Assembly (NCBI GenBank): GCA_965223435.1
Contig: CBDCWQ010000023.1
Location: 1,054,001 to 1,118,000 of the forward strand
Length of the DNA: 64,000 nt
Reading direction: 5' to 3'
Origin: CBDCWQ01 sp965223435
Lineage (GTDB): Bacteria > Myxococcota > Kuafuiibacteriia > Kuafuiibacteriales > Kuafuiibacteriaceae
In this document: in pieces, positions 18,049 through 26,752 of the stretch
Layout of the letters: each line of letters starts with the position of its first letter
Numbering within the stretch: position 1 is the first letter of the stretch
Program-made: the position numbers and the translations under genes
Notes under the pieces: generated by a model
What the model was told of the DNA's origin: nothing
What the model saw: the letters and a program-made list of their open reading frames with translations, nothing else
The model's database searches: none

Positions 18049-20379
18049 CTAAGCCGTGGCTTCGAAGATTCCTTGTTTTCCGATGACGATCCGTAGCCGC
18101 TCCACCACACCGACGAGCGCCAGTGAGATCTCCGCAAACATGTCCCCCGCCGCTTTGGTCGCCAGCGTATTATTTTCTGCATCGATCTTGATGGAGGCCG
18201 ATTCCTCGAACGGAAGATCGTTATCGAGTGCGCCCTTGACGTACTCTGGTTGAAAGAAGGAGATCAGGCTGGTTCGGACAATCGTCCGACTCTCGGGACT
18301 GTTGAGCGCGAAGATAATGAAGTCGAAGGACTCTCGGAGAACATGCTCGTAGTAGCTCATGAGTTCCCGCTGGTGCTTGAACTTCCAAGCGGGATCGACC
18401 CAGAGTGTGCGATCTCCCCAGAGTACGAAATTTCCCCGCGCTTTCTTAATGATGTTGATGCCTTTGCCGTTCAGGATTTCCTCATCGAGGACCCGGTCCT
18501 TCGTTGGTAGGTCCAAGATCGCGGGTAACACGGCATCCACACCCGCTTGCGCTCGGTGGTAACCTAGGTTGTCGTTGGCAATGCGGGCCTCCTGGCCATG
18601 AATCATTCCCGTCGCAGAGACCCGCTTGAGCTTTCCTTCGCCGCCACCCTCGGGGTCGAGAACGTCGACAAAGCTCGGAAACGTGACGACTGCGTATTCC
18701 GTGCGCCCAAGCGTTTCGTTGACGTACTCGTCAGCCGTAGCCTCGGTCACGATGTTTTCAGGAATCTCGTACCGATACTGATGGTTCTTTGCGTTGGCGT
18801 ACGCGGCACCAGCCTTTTGCACTGCTACGGAGGTGATCCCAGGTGTGGCGAGCTTGAGGAGGCCGAAGTTTTTTCCGAAGGTGCGGTTGAAGGGGCTGGT
18901 CTCCGTGTCCCAAGCCTGTTGGATGTAATCCGTGTCCGCCACATCTGCGTGACCATCCCGACCGCTTTGGAGCGCCGTGGGAGCCTGCACCATGAACTCG
19001 TCACCGATCGCACCATCAACGGTCAGGTCAGAGCCGTCTGCGACGGTGATGACGTTGTGCGTGTTTGAGACGATGCGAAACCGGGCGCGCTTTGCATTTG
19101 GTTTGTCGGGGAAAAGAAAACTCCCGACGAGCGTCGAAGGCCGGAAGGGTTTGTATTGAATGGCGAGTTCATCGCCCGTGGCCAGCACTGGTGCACCGTT
19201 CGTGATCGTAAAGGGAGGCACCCACTTGGCGAGAGCCACGAACTCGGTGCCTAGGGTCCCAGTGCCTACGGGACCAAACCGGTCGGATACCACCGAGAAA
19301 TCGGTCGCCGTGTCCATGGTCACTGTTAGCTTTTGCTCAAGATGCTCGTCGGTGGTTGCGCCCAGTGCAAAAGTGGGGAGCGCGCCAGTCGGGGACAAGG
19401 TCACATCGAATTCGTGGAGCGTCCGGGTCAACGTCGTCGCAGTGACGGCATCTACGGCGCCCCAGTAGTTTGCAGGCCTCACATCTGAGGTGCGTGTACC
19501 AACGAAGGTGTCCTCGACTTCAATTTCGTGATTGTTTCCATCGTTGTTGATGATGTTGACCCAGTAACGCTTGTTCGTCGGATCAATAGACAGGTCGGCG
19601 TAGGTCAGGACGAGGGCATCGTCCACGAACACGAAAAGACCAAACTCGGTGTCGGGAAGTTCCTCTCCATCGCGGACCTCAAAGGAGACGGCTTTGCCTT
19701 CGTTATCGAGGACTAGGTAGTAGCGAAAGTTCAGGGGATCGCTTGAGTTGGCTAAGTCGTTGGCCATTCTCTGGTCGAGTTCGACGCTGAGGAGCCCGGT
19801 CGACGTATTTCCAATGATTGGATACCGCTTGTTGGGCACCGCATCGAGCTCGACAAAGCCGCCTTTCCATTGGTCCGTGGAAAAGTGGGTGATGCCGGTA
19901 TCGAGCGTGATGTCTGTTAGGTCGCCGGAGACGGAAAAAGTGTTTGTGTATCGGTCGCGCTTTCCTGCCCAACGCCCTCCGTTCTTGGCGTTGATTCTCC
20001 CCAGAGGCGTCTTCCTATCCCGACGGATATATAGATTTGCGCTTGGTCCACCCGTGCTTCGATCAAAGGGAAGCGTGCCACCGGCCGGGCGTTCGTTCCC
20101 ATCGGTCACGCGTACGAGCAACAGTCCACCACGGCCACCCGAGGTCGAAAAGTAGTCGTTCGATGCGTCCGGGAGCAGGCTGTCGGAAACAAAGGAACCT
20201 ACTTGTCGGGCGAGTGCTTGCTTGCTGGTAATCGTGATCAGCTCACCCACTGGTCCTTTTTCTAAAAGTCCGGCATAGCCAGAAAAACCGAGAAGTCCGG
20301 GCTCAATAGGTTTCTCGCCCTCACGTTCGGTGATCTGGACGCCTGCACCCCGAATTGGGCCAAAGACACGCCTTGCCAT
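18049..20379 (-). CDS. Contractile tail sheath protein
   Basis: 776 aa. The N-terminus has the typical sheath opening (GVQITEREGEKPIEPGLLGF) and the C-terminal 230 residues carry the conserved sheath core (GNFVLWGDRTLWVDPAWKFK, SYYEHVLRESFDFIIFALNS, FFQPEYVKGALDNDLPFEES, AEISLALVGVVERLRIVIG). Beta-rich middle domains are expected to face outward. Larger than P2 FI (about 400 aa) and closer to T4 gp18 (659 aa). Its presence shows a contractile (myovirus-type) tail. Confidence 0.92.
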   Translation of the reverse strand: MARRVFGPIRGAGVQITEREGEKPIEPGLLGFSGYAGLLEKGPVGELITITSKQALARQVGSFVSDSLLPDASNDYFSTSGGRGGLLLVRVTDGNERPAGGTLPFDRSTGGPSANLYIRRDRKTPLGRINAKNGGRWAGKRDRYTNTFSVSGDLTDITLDTGITHFSTDQWKGGFVELDAVPNKRYPIIGNTSTGLLSVELDQRMANDLANSSDPLNFRYYLVLDNEGKAVSFEVRDGEELPDTEFGLFVFVDDALVLTYADLSIDPTNKRYWVNIINNDGNNHEIEVEDTFVGTRTSDVRPANYWGAVDAVTATTLTRTLHEFDVTLSPTGALPTFALGATTDEHLEQKLTVTMDTATDFSVVSDRFGPVGTGTLGTEFVALAKWVPPFTITNGAPVLATGDELAIQYKPFRPSTLVGSFLFPDKPNAKRARFRIVSNTHNVITVADGSDLTVDGAIGDEFMVQAPTALQSGRDGHADVADTDYIQQAWDTETSPFNRTFGKNFGLLKLATPGITSVAVQKAGAAYANAKNHQYRYEIPENIVTEATADEYVNETLGRTEYAVVTFPSFVDVLDPEGGGEGKLKRVSATGMIHGQEARIANDNLGYHRAQAGVDAVLPAILDLPTKDRVLDEEILNGKGINIIKKARGNFVLWGDRTLWVDPAWKFKHQRELMSYYEHVLRESFDFIIFALNSPESRTIVRTSLISFFQPEYVKGALDNDLPFEESASIKIDAENNTLATKAAGDMFAEISLALVGVVERLRIVIGKQGIFEATA

Positions 20380-20391
20380 TAGGTTCTCCCG

Positions 20392-21639
20392 CTACTGGAG
20401 TCTGAGGTTACTGCCTGAGGTTGTCTTAACGGATAGCACGGCGCTTTCGTCGTGGGCGTCTCTAAGCCACTGCCGGAAGTTCCGTACCTGAAAGCGTGCT
20501 TGACCGATATGAATCTCATCCTGGGTCGACTCCGAAATACTGGCGTACTCATCCAGTAAGTGAAGTCTATAGCGCTCATCCAATCCCGTCGATGTTACGT
20601 AGGGTGTGTTCAAGAAGAACGCATTAATCTCTTCCGACAAACGCTGTTCATCTACGCCTTTGTCGGCCATGCCTTTGAGCGTTACTTCGAGGTCACCTTG
20701 CTGCGGTGTTGGCACGAGCACGCCCGTCGCCTGAGTCTTATTGACGACAGAGTCATCGCCGCTCGGCGCTTCTCGGGCGTTAAGAAGTCGCACTGAATCC
20801 AAAATTATGGCGGGAACGCGGTCAGCTTCTACGAAGTCTTGACTCGTCTTCATCGCTACCAGCGGTTCGTAGATGAATCGAACCCAAACGGCGTTCCCTG
20901 CGCTCACCGGTGCGCTCAGGGTGATCGTCGTGCCGTCAAAGGATTGAAACAAATCGTTCAGGCGATTCGGATCCGTCGTGTAGTCAAAAACACTATCAAT
21001 CCCAGTTACTTTGTACCCGGTTTCCAAGTTCGCGTCCGCAAGAAGCAGCGTATTCGAGGTGGTCGACATCGTGATGACGAACCGCGAAACAGGGGACATC
21101 TTGGACCGAATGAGTGGAATCAGGGAGCGATAGAGGATGTCCTCCTGGAAATCGATCACCGCTTCGTAGAGCACCTTGATTGCCACGACCTTGGGCGTGA
21201 AGCGTGCATCCGTCGTACTGATGTTGATGACCACGCGTAGTTTTCGCTCGGCCGTTGCATCGAACGCGGCAATGTTTTCGGCGACCTCGGACTCGGAGCT
21301 CCAGTCGCCGGGTGCCGCTACGGCCCAGGCGCTTCCATCCCAGTAGTGTTCGTTGATTCCATCGTCTAGCCGGTATTGGGCGCCTGTCAACGGCTGGCCG
21401 AGGTCATCGAGCGCGTGAATGATCTGTGCCTCGAACCCAATCCATCGTCGCACGGCTTGAGGGTTCGTCAGTCGTGTTTTGACAAACAAGTCAGCAGACG
21501 TCGGAAAGAGGCCTGGCACGATTTCTTTGAGCTGAGCGCGATGCGTATCGGGGTTGAGTCGCGTGTCGGGCCCGAGTTCTATGTCGTCCCGATCTTGTTC
21601 TCGGAAAGAGAACGTCTTGATCAGTCTTCGAACCCGCAT
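20392..21639 (-). CDS. Phage tail/neck structural protein of unknown family
   Basis: 415 aa, mixed alpha/beta, no named domain recognised. It contains FVKTRLTNPQAVRRWIGFEAQ early, a central beta domain (SRFVITMSTTSNTLLLADAN, NAVWVRFIYEPLVAMKTSQD) and a C-terminal helical part (EQRLSEEINAFFLNTPYVTS). It lies 3 bp after the neck-protein gene and 12 bp before the sheath gene, so a neck, tail-terminator or sheath-attachment role is likely by position. Its beta core recalls connector decoration domains but that is weak. Confidence 0.6.
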   Translation of the reverse strand: MRVRRLIKTFSFREQDRDDIELGPDTRLNPDTHRAQLKEIVPGLFPTSADLFVKTRLTNPQAVRRWIGFEAQIIHALDDLGQPLTGAQYRLDDGINEHYWDGSAWAVAAPGDWSSESEVAENIAAFDATAERKLRVVINISTTDARFTPKVVAIKVLYEAVIDFQEDILYRSLIPLIRSKMSPVSRFVITMSTTSNTLLLADANLETGYKVTGIDSVFDYTTDPNRLNDLFQSFDGTTITLSAPVSAGNAVWVRFIYEPLVAMKTSQDFVEADRVPAIILDSVRLLNAREAPSGDDSVVNKTQATGVLVPTPQQGDLEVTLKGMADKGVDEQRLSEEINAFFLNTPYVTSTGLDERYRLHLLDEYASISESTQDEIHIGQARFQVRNFRQWLRDAHDESAVLSVKTTSGSNLRLQ

Positions 21640-21642
21640 CGC

Positions 21643-22275
21643 CTAACGCCCTCGCAGCCCTTCGCGAAATGCGGCATCAACTCCACGGCGCCATTGCTCT
21701 TGGATCTGCGTCTTCAGCGAGGCACTACGAAATGCCTGCTCAATATAGGGTCGCCCTTGGATCTTAATGGCGCGGGTCTGCGGTCCAAGCGGGCGCCAGT
21801 CCTGAAATCGCTCGAAAAGCTCCTGGGCTCGACCCGAGAGGGGGGGCGCACCCGCGCTGGGGTCGCCCCGCGCCGCCCGACTCGCCAGCCACAAGACATA
21901 GAAGAGTCCCCGCATCTTCTTGGTGACCGGAATTGTGGCACCGTCGTGCAGAAGTCGGGCCAAGTTGTGCTCGGGGGTCGTCCGCTTGATACCAATGAAT
22001 GCCGATTTCCAGTCCGGCTGCACCTCCGCGACGGCCCTAAACAACTCGGCGAAGTCCACCAACGGCTTGGCACTGCGCTTCAACGCTACTGTGAGGGCCG
22101 CGTTCTGTGGAGTTATTCCCCCCTTGATGGTTTGACGAATCTCTCGTTTCACCAATAGAGCGCCCCTCCGCGTTGAAAGTGCGATGTGCTTCTTAAGCGA
22201 TCCCTTGAACCGGTCGCCGCCGAGCGCTACGCGGAAGCGGTCAAAGTTCTTGAGCTTGATTCTGACGTTGGCCAC
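21643..22275 (-). CDS. HK97 gp10-like / virion morphogenesis neck protein
   Basis: About 210 aa from GTG 22275, which overlaps the TAG of the preceding gene (TAGTG) and has GAAGGAG 8 nt upstream; an upstream in-frame start exists but lies inside the previous gene. The basic N-terminus (ANVRIKLKNFDRFRVALGGD, THREE Arg/Lys-rich helices including RRGALLVKREIRQTI) and C-terminal helix (AIKIQGRPYIEQAFRSASLK) fit the neck/tail-completion family related to Mu gpG and HK97 gp10. Expected between connector and sheath genes, as found. Confidence 0.6.
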   Translation of the reverse strand: MANVRIKLKNFDRFRVALGGDRFKGSLKKHIALSTRRGALLVKREIRQTIKGGITPQNAALTVALKRSAKPLVDFAELFRAVAEVQPDWKSAFIGIKRTTPEHNLARLLHDGATIPVTKKMRGLFYVLWLASRAARGDPSAGAPPLSGRAQELFERFQDWRPLGPQTRAIKIQGRPYIEQAFRSASLKTQIQEQWRRGVDAAFREGLRGR

Positions 22276-22679
22276 TACGAGCGCTCCTTCGATGGCGCCC
22301 GATCTGCGAACCACGCTCTCAGTAGACTGGCGCCATTTTGGTCCGGATACGGGGCTTTGGGCTCCAGACGGACGATGTAGACCTCGGTCGAAAGACGGCC
22401 CATTTGAACGAAGCGGTCATTGATTTGAAGGCTAAGACCGAGGGCATCCAAGTCATGGAAGCGAAAGGTCACCCAGCCTTGGGCGTCACTGCTTGGGCCA
22501 CCGGCCTCGACTCTAAGTCGCTCCAAAGACCCCCAATGAGGCTGGCCTGGAATGATCGTTTGGGTTTTCCGGTTGGCATGTTGAATGGGCTCTCGGGCGT
22601 CCGGATCGAAGATCGTTGCCGCCCGGTCGATTTGCTCCACTGTGATGGCGACGAAGTGGATCGGAGCTGGAACGGGCAT
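22275..22679 (-). CDS. Small head-tail joining protein candidate
   Basis: 134 aa, mostly beta (MPVPAPIHFVAITVEQIDRA, WVTFRFHDLDALGLSLQIND). No named family recognised. It sits between the connector-like 366-aa protein and the gp10-like neck protein, where head-closure or stopper proteins are normally encoded. The ATG follows the preceding stop by 3 bp. The assignment is positional. Confidence 0.5.
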   Translation of the reverse strand: MPVPAPIHFVAITVEQIDRAATIFDPDAREPIQHANRKTQTIIPGQPHWGSLERLRVEAGGPSSDAQGWVTFRFHDLDALGLSLQINDRFVQMGRLSTEVYIVRLEPKAPYPDQNGASLLRAWFADRAPSKERS

Positions 22680-22682
22680 GGA

Positions 22683-23783
22683 TCAAACACTCCAATGCGC
22701 AGGAGTGGCGATCCCCAGGGGCGCTCGATAAAGTTTGAGGATGTCCAACACTTCCTGGTCTTGAGTGAATCCGGACAGTCCGGCCCGCCGCATTCCCACG
22801 GACGCGGTCGCAAAACGAATGCTGTGGCCGTCAGTTTTTTCAGAGATCACAACTCCACCGGCGCTGGGGGGCGGCGCTAGGGGGGGCGATGCACCCGGCG
22901 CCGCGAAGATGGGGGAGGTGAGTTTCTCTACGACGAGTCGTTTGGTCGCATGCTTGATGAGTTCTGGCGTTTCACCGTTGTCTTCGACGAAGCCGAAAAG
23001 ACCCTTCAGTTCTTGGTTTTGGCGTCCCTTTCGAAATTTCAGGGTGCCATCCGTCAGTGGAGCGGTGTAGATGTCACGGTGATCAGAGGAGCGCACCAGC
23101 TTGATGCGTGGATTTTTCCGGTCATCTGGAAAGGACCGGCCGCCATAGACTCGATAGAGGTCGCCATCGAGTGCCGTCGTGCTATCATTGATCTTAAGAA
23201 ACTCCACCGAGATGATGGGGACTCCCAGATGAATCGCATCGCTGTCTGAACCATCAAACTTGAACTGGAGTGACCTGGGCACAAACCACTGGCGGGTTGC
23301 ACGCTCGACGAAGGCCTGGCTGACGTTTATCAGAGAGAGGATCTCCGGGTCCGTGGGCGGGTTTGGCATGCCCAAATCTCTGATTTCTTGCACCGTCACG
23401 TAGGTATCAGCGGTCGAGCCCGCTGATTCGACCAAGATCTCAAACTCCTCTTGGTCCGATTGGAACTGAGTGGACGCACTGCTGATCTTCCATCGCCATT
23501 TGATCAGGTGCGGGCCTAGCGGCTCACCGAGGCTTGGTGTCCATCCCGTACCAGCCCCATTGTCGTATGCATAGTAACTGCCAACGCTGAAGTGACCCGG
23601 TCCGGTTTCGACGGGTTCGAATGCGCCTGGGGTTGCGGGAAAGATCTGTGTGCCCGGAAAACCGCCAATAATGTCGAAAATCTGAAAGCCGATTTCGGCC
23701 GCATCTGTGAGAAGACCATTAACTCTTATGTACCAATTGAGTTTGGTAGATGTATTTTCTTGTCCTCTCGCTAGTGCGGGCAT
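22683..23783 (-). CDS. Head-tail connector-like protein with extra N-terminal beta domain
   Basis: 366 aa. The N-terminal 110 residues are beta-rich (STKLNWYIRVNGLLTDAAEI). From about 125 the pattern TYVTVQEIRDLGMPNPPTDP then INVSQAFVERATRQWFVPRS resembles gp6/gp15-type head-tail connector proteins, which begin with a helix that packs on the portal. The C-terminal helix (QDQEVLDILKLYRAPLG) fits the same idea. Longer than usual connectors (about 110 aa) owing to the flanking domains. Confidence 0.6.
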   Translation of the reverse strand: MPALARGQENTSTKLNWYIRVNGLLTDAAEIGFQIFDIIGGFPGTQIFPATPGAFEPVETGPGHFSVGSYYAYDNGAGTGWTPSLGEPLGPHLIKWRWKISSASTQFQSDQEEFEILVESAGSTADTYVTVQEIRDLGMPNPPTDPEILSLINVSQAFVERATRQWFVPRSLQFKFDGSDSDAIHLGVPIISVEFLKINDSTTALDGDLYRVYGGRSFPDDRKNPRIKLVRSSDHRDIYTAPLTDGTLKFRKGRQNQELKGLFGFVEDNGETPELIKHATKRLVVEKLTSPIFAAPGASPPLAPPPSAGGVVISEKTDGHSIRFATASVGMRRAGLSGFTQDQEVLDILKLYRAPLGIATPAHWSV

Positions 23784-23795
23784 GACCCTACCTCC

Positions 23796-24089
23796 TTAGC
23801 AGACCTCTCCCGGCCCAAAGGGGCTGCCTACGCCCAGAGGTGCGCCCGTCTCCTCGATGTAAAAAGCGTCGACGTCGTCGCCTGCGCGTGGGGGTGTGTT
23901 GACTTGAATCGTAGTGGAATTGATCTCCGCAAATCCGAAATCATCTTCCGTGGGTCCGTACTCGGTGCCGTTGACCAGTAGCCTCAGAGTGCCCGGTGCG
24001 AATGGTGTCGGCGTCGTAAACGTCACGGTGACGCCATCCCCCCGTGTAGGAATTAGGTCAACGATTCTACTTTCCCGTACAACGACCAT
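23796..24089 (-). CDS. Small beta-rich phage structural protein
   Basis: 97 aa beginning VVVRESRIVDLIPTRGDG and continuing as one predicted beta-sandwich with alternating hydrophobics (VTVTFTTPTPFAPGTLRLLV, TTIQVNTPPRAGDDVDAFYI). It resembles the single-domain decoration or fibre-repeat units found in many phages but no family name can be assigned. It lies between the connector-like gene (12 bp) and another small structural gene (2 bp). Confidence 0.5.
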   Translation of the reverse strand: MVVVRESRIVDLIPTRGDGVTVTFTTPTPFAPGTLRLLVNGTEYGPTEDDFGFAEINSTTIQVNTPPRAGDDVDAFYIEETGAPLGVGSPFGPGEVC

Positions 24090-24091
24090 GC

Positions 24092-24436
24092 CTACAGCCT
24101 TATTGCGGTATACGCGCCGCCCAGTGCTTGCGGTTTTTCACCCTGATTGGAGATGTGGATTGACAGAGCCTTCTGGCCGTCCCCCTCAAACTGTCGATTG
24201 ACGATGAACTTTGCATCCCCATGTGTCGCGGCCACGATCTCTTCGTCAGGACTCCCTGGAGCCCAAACCAAACAAATCTCGGTCTCGGTCACGTAGGCGC
24301 CGGAACCGTGAAAGGAGAGCACCTCCCAAGTCTCGCCGGCCGGGATAACCTTGTTCTTGAACTCGGTCGTATTCGCAGCAAGTTGCTTAAAGAGCGAATC
24401 AGATACATCGAACGCAGACACTAAGGCGCCCCCCAT
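24092..24436 (-). CDS. Small phage structural protein
   Basis: 114 aa from ATG 24436 (GGGGAA upstream); a GTG at 24421 that overlaps the preceding TAG is an equally possible start and would give 109 aa. The product is beta-rich (TETEICLVWAPGSPDEEIVA, GDAKFIVNRQFEGDGQKALS). No family recognised. The small overlap with the 171-aa gene indicates coupled translation. Confidence 0.5.
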   Translation of the reverse strand: MGGALVSAFDVSDSLFKQLAANTTEFKNKVIPAGETWEVLSFHGSGAYVTETEICLVWAPGSPDEEIVAATHGDAKFIVNRQFEGDGQKALSIHISNQGEKPQALGGAYTAIRL

Positions 24437-24936
24437 ACAGTCATTCCCCGCTCCATCCGACGCGACCCACTGCCGCTCCACTTCAGTTTGACGGAGATAG
24501 AAGCCGAAGCCAGGATCGGAACCGGCGGTCGAAGCAGGTAGCGTCGAGACTTGTACTCGCGGATAGGAAAGTCCTGGTCCGTTAGTTGAAACGGTCCCTG
24601 GACCTCATCGAGGTCAATGCCGTTTGTATTGTTGGCAGGCCAGATAGGTATGCTGTCGACTTCTAGCACGAAGAGAAATTCGTCCCCTTGGAGTTGGAAG
24701 ACCGCGCTGTGAAATAGCAGGGGGCCGTTCCGTGTATAGACGGTGGTAAACGTGTTGCTCGCAACGCTTTGGCTCGGCTGCCAGGTGTCAATCCTGACGT
24801 CCCCGCCGAAAACACCGAGTGCATCGGTGGCTGGGTGCGTCTTTGCATCCGTGGCCAGCCGGGCCACACCGGCATCATCGACTACGCGCGCCTCGAGCTC
24901 CGTCTCTGGGTCAATCATGATCGCGCGGTTGGCCAT
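24421..24936 (-). CDS. Phage structural protein of unknown family
   Basis: 171 aa. It opens MANRAIMIDPETELEARVVD and contains a beta-rich core with hydrophobic strands (TFTTVYTRNGPLLFHSAVFQ, DEFLFVLEVDSIPIWPANN). The end is basic (KLKWSGSGSRRMERGM). Its start abuts the stop of the 214-aa gene with a one-base overlap. Part of a block of six genes between capsid and connector that I cannot assign. Confidence 0.5.
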   Translation of the reverse strand: MANRAIMIDPETELEARVVDDAGVARLATDAKTHPATDALGVFGGDVRIDTWQPSQSVASNTFTTVYTRNGPLLFHSAVFQLQGDEFLFVLEVDSIPIWPANNTNGIDLDEVQGPFQLTDQDFPIREYKSRRYLLRPPVPILASASISVKLKWSGSGSRRMERGMTVWGAP

Positions 24937-25580
24937 TACGGTGTTTCCTCAACCCCGTACACCACCGCCACAAAGAACCGGATCGCAAGCTGGTTCGCCG
25001 TGAGGTCATCTCGAATTGTCACCCGCAGTGCATCCGTACTGCCAGCCGAAAGCACAACGCCCCCAGAGAAGAAGATGCTTGCGACAAGAATATCTTTAGC
25101 TTTGCTACTGTTGAAGAAGATTCCGCCAGGAGAATTAAAGTCAAACCAGTCGTCGTTGATCTTCACGTTGGCGACGACCTTGGATACACCGCCAAGAAAA
25201 TGAGACAGCTCGACTCCGTTGGAGATCGCGTTGCCCTTCCCGAACTTGTCGTCACCGATCTCCGTATCATCGGTGGTGAAGTTGAAACGGACTTCGAAGA
25301 TGCGGAGATTCTTGGTTGCACTCGGACCGACCGAGAACGTTTGGGGCGTAACGCTCCCGTCGACAATTAGGCTGTCGCTTCCCGAAGGATAGTTCGAAAG
25401 CATCCGGTTCCGGAAAGCGTCGGTCGGGTTCGATGGCACCGGTGTGCTTGTCGTTGTGATTACCTGGCCGGGTGCAATTGTAGTGTCTACCAGCACGCGA
25501 TCCTTCAGTTGTACGCTTTCAACGCGTAGCTGCTTGGTGGTGTCGATGGGATCGACGATGACGCGACCGAAGCTCGGCAT
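24936..25580 (-). CDS. Phage structural protein of unknown family
   Basis: 214 aa, beta-rich with an Asn/Phe-rich centre (ATKNLRIFEVRFNFTTDDTE, INDDWFDFNSPGGIFFNSSK). The hydrophobic Gly-rich end (DILVASIFFSGGVVLSAGST) is not a transmembrane segment of typical length. It overlaps both neighbours by one base (TGATG type junction at 25580). No named domain. Confidence 0.5.
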   Translation of the reverse strand: MPSFGRVIVDPIDTTKQLRVESVQLKDRVLVDTTIAPGQVITTTSTPVPSNPTDAFRNRMLSNYPSGSDSLIVDGSVTPQTFSVGPSATKNLRIFEVRFNFTTDDTEIGDDKFGKGNAISNGVELSHFLGGVSKVVANVKINDDWFDFNSPGGIFFNSSKAKDILVASIFFSGGVVLSAGSTDALRVTIRDDLTANQLAIRFFVAVVYGVEETP

Positions 25581-26089
25581 CAGAAGACCTCATAGGTGCG
25601 GGTGATCTCTGGAGTGAGTCCGGTCCAGACGATATTATCCGTCGCTCGGGCAGCGGGACTGGAGCCGTCTACTTTGAAAACGGTGTGTTTGATGGGGGTC
25701 GGGTGAATCGGTGTTGCTGCTCCCCCGGCAATCGTCGTTTCGACTTCAAAAATCTTTTTTCCCAGCACAAAACCATTGTCCGCCTCGGCCTGGGAGGTAA
25801 ACCAGGCCTCCCGAGTAGGAAAAATCGAGCTAATCTGCTTGAAAACAGGCGCTGCCACAAAGCCATCGCCGGGACCACCTCCGGAAAGGAAGTGCACAAG
25901 TTGCCTTAGTGACTTGTGCTGGGCGTCCGTGAGCCCCCCACCCGAGCGAGGATCGAACTCGCCAACGTTATCGCGCAGTTTGAATTGGCCATCCGCATAT
26001 ACGGCCTGGCCGGAAAATGTCGTGCTGACGCCTGGCTGGTCTAGAAACTCAAGCGTTCGGACCGTTTCATCACGCGTTCGGCCGGCCAT
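25580..26089 (-). CDS. Phage structural protein of unknown family
   Basis: 169 aa. It contains SGQAVYADGQFKLRDNVGEF and DAQHKSLRQLVHFLSGGGPG, followed by beta strands around a VETTIAGGAATPIHPTPIKH segment. The part near residues 85-110 (FKQISSIFPTREAWFTSQAE) resembles fibre or decoration proteins found beside capsid genes, but the resemblance is loose. It overlaps the upstream coiled-coil gene by 20 bp. Confidence 0.5.
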   Translation of the reverse strand: MAGRTRDETVRTLEFLDQPGVSTTFSGQAVYADGQFKLRDNVGEFDPRSGGGLTDAQHKSLRQLVHFLSGGGPGDGFVAAPVFKQISSIFPTREAWFTSQAEADNGFVLGKKIFEVETTIAGGAATPIHPTPIKHTVFKVDGSSPAARATDNIVWTGLTPEITRTYEVF

Positions 26090-26741
26090 GATCCACCTTG
26101 TCGTCCCTCTCCGGCGCTGGTGGCACCTCTATGACGACCCCCTCTTCGACACCATTGGTTTTCTTCGGCTCTTCCTTGCCATATTGAGACTTATCCTTTG
26201 AGTTGGGCTCTGCGTTCTCCTCCGCCATTCGACGTTCCTTCAGACTCCTTCCTGGACGAGCGCCCTCCGGGCGTAATCCGTTTTCAGGGGGAGCATCGAA
26301 TGGGGACGGAGCTTCGTCGCCCGGAACCGTTTCCCTGGAGACCAATCCCTGAGCCATCGCGGCGCGGATCCCTTCAAGTTTTTTCGCTTCCTTTTGGTGC
26401 TGCTGTTCCAGATGTTCGACGATCGTGCGTTGCTGGTCGAGTCGACCTCGAACCAGAACCATATCGGTGGCCATGCCATCCGCGAGATGCTTCACGAGGT
26501 TAATGCATGTCTGGATCGTCTTGTTCGTCCTCTGACCCTCATCCGGTGTCAGTTGCCCATTAGCGACGTCCTTGTTCGTACGCGCCTGGAGTCCTTGCAT
26601 CTTCTCTAGGACGACTTTACCCATTTCCGCTTTACCCTGAGCGCGGAAAAAAGACGCCTTCAGTTCCTCGAAGGCATTGTGAAACTCTTGTCCAAGGTCC
26701 CTGAGCTGAAGCATCTTGAGTTCAGATTTCCAAAGCGCCAT
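26070..26741 (-). CDS. Coiled-coil phage protein with charged tail
   Basis: 223 aa from ATG 26741 (GGGGTG just upstream); a GTG at 26753 overlapping the preceding TAG would add four residues. Residues 1-130 are helical with strong coiled-coil character (FEELKASFFRAQGKAEMGKV, IVEHLEQQHQKEAKKLEGIR). The remaining 90 residues are charged and likely disordered (EENAEPNSKDKSQYGKEEPK, VPPAPERDDKVDHG). No family recognised. An assembly factor role is a guess. Confidence 0.5.
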   Translation of the reverse strand: MALWKSELKMLQLRDLGQEFHNAFEELKASFFRAQGKAEMGKVVLEKMQGLQARTNKDVANGQLTPDEGQRTNKTIQTCINLVKHLADGMATDMVLVRGRLDQQRTIVEHLEQQHQKEAKKLEGIRAAMAQGLVSRETVPGDEAPSPFDAPPENGLRPEGARPGRSLKERRMAEENAEPNSKDKSQYGKEEPKKTNGVEEGVVIEVPPAPERDDKVDHGRPNA

Positions 26742-26752
26742 GTCACACCCCA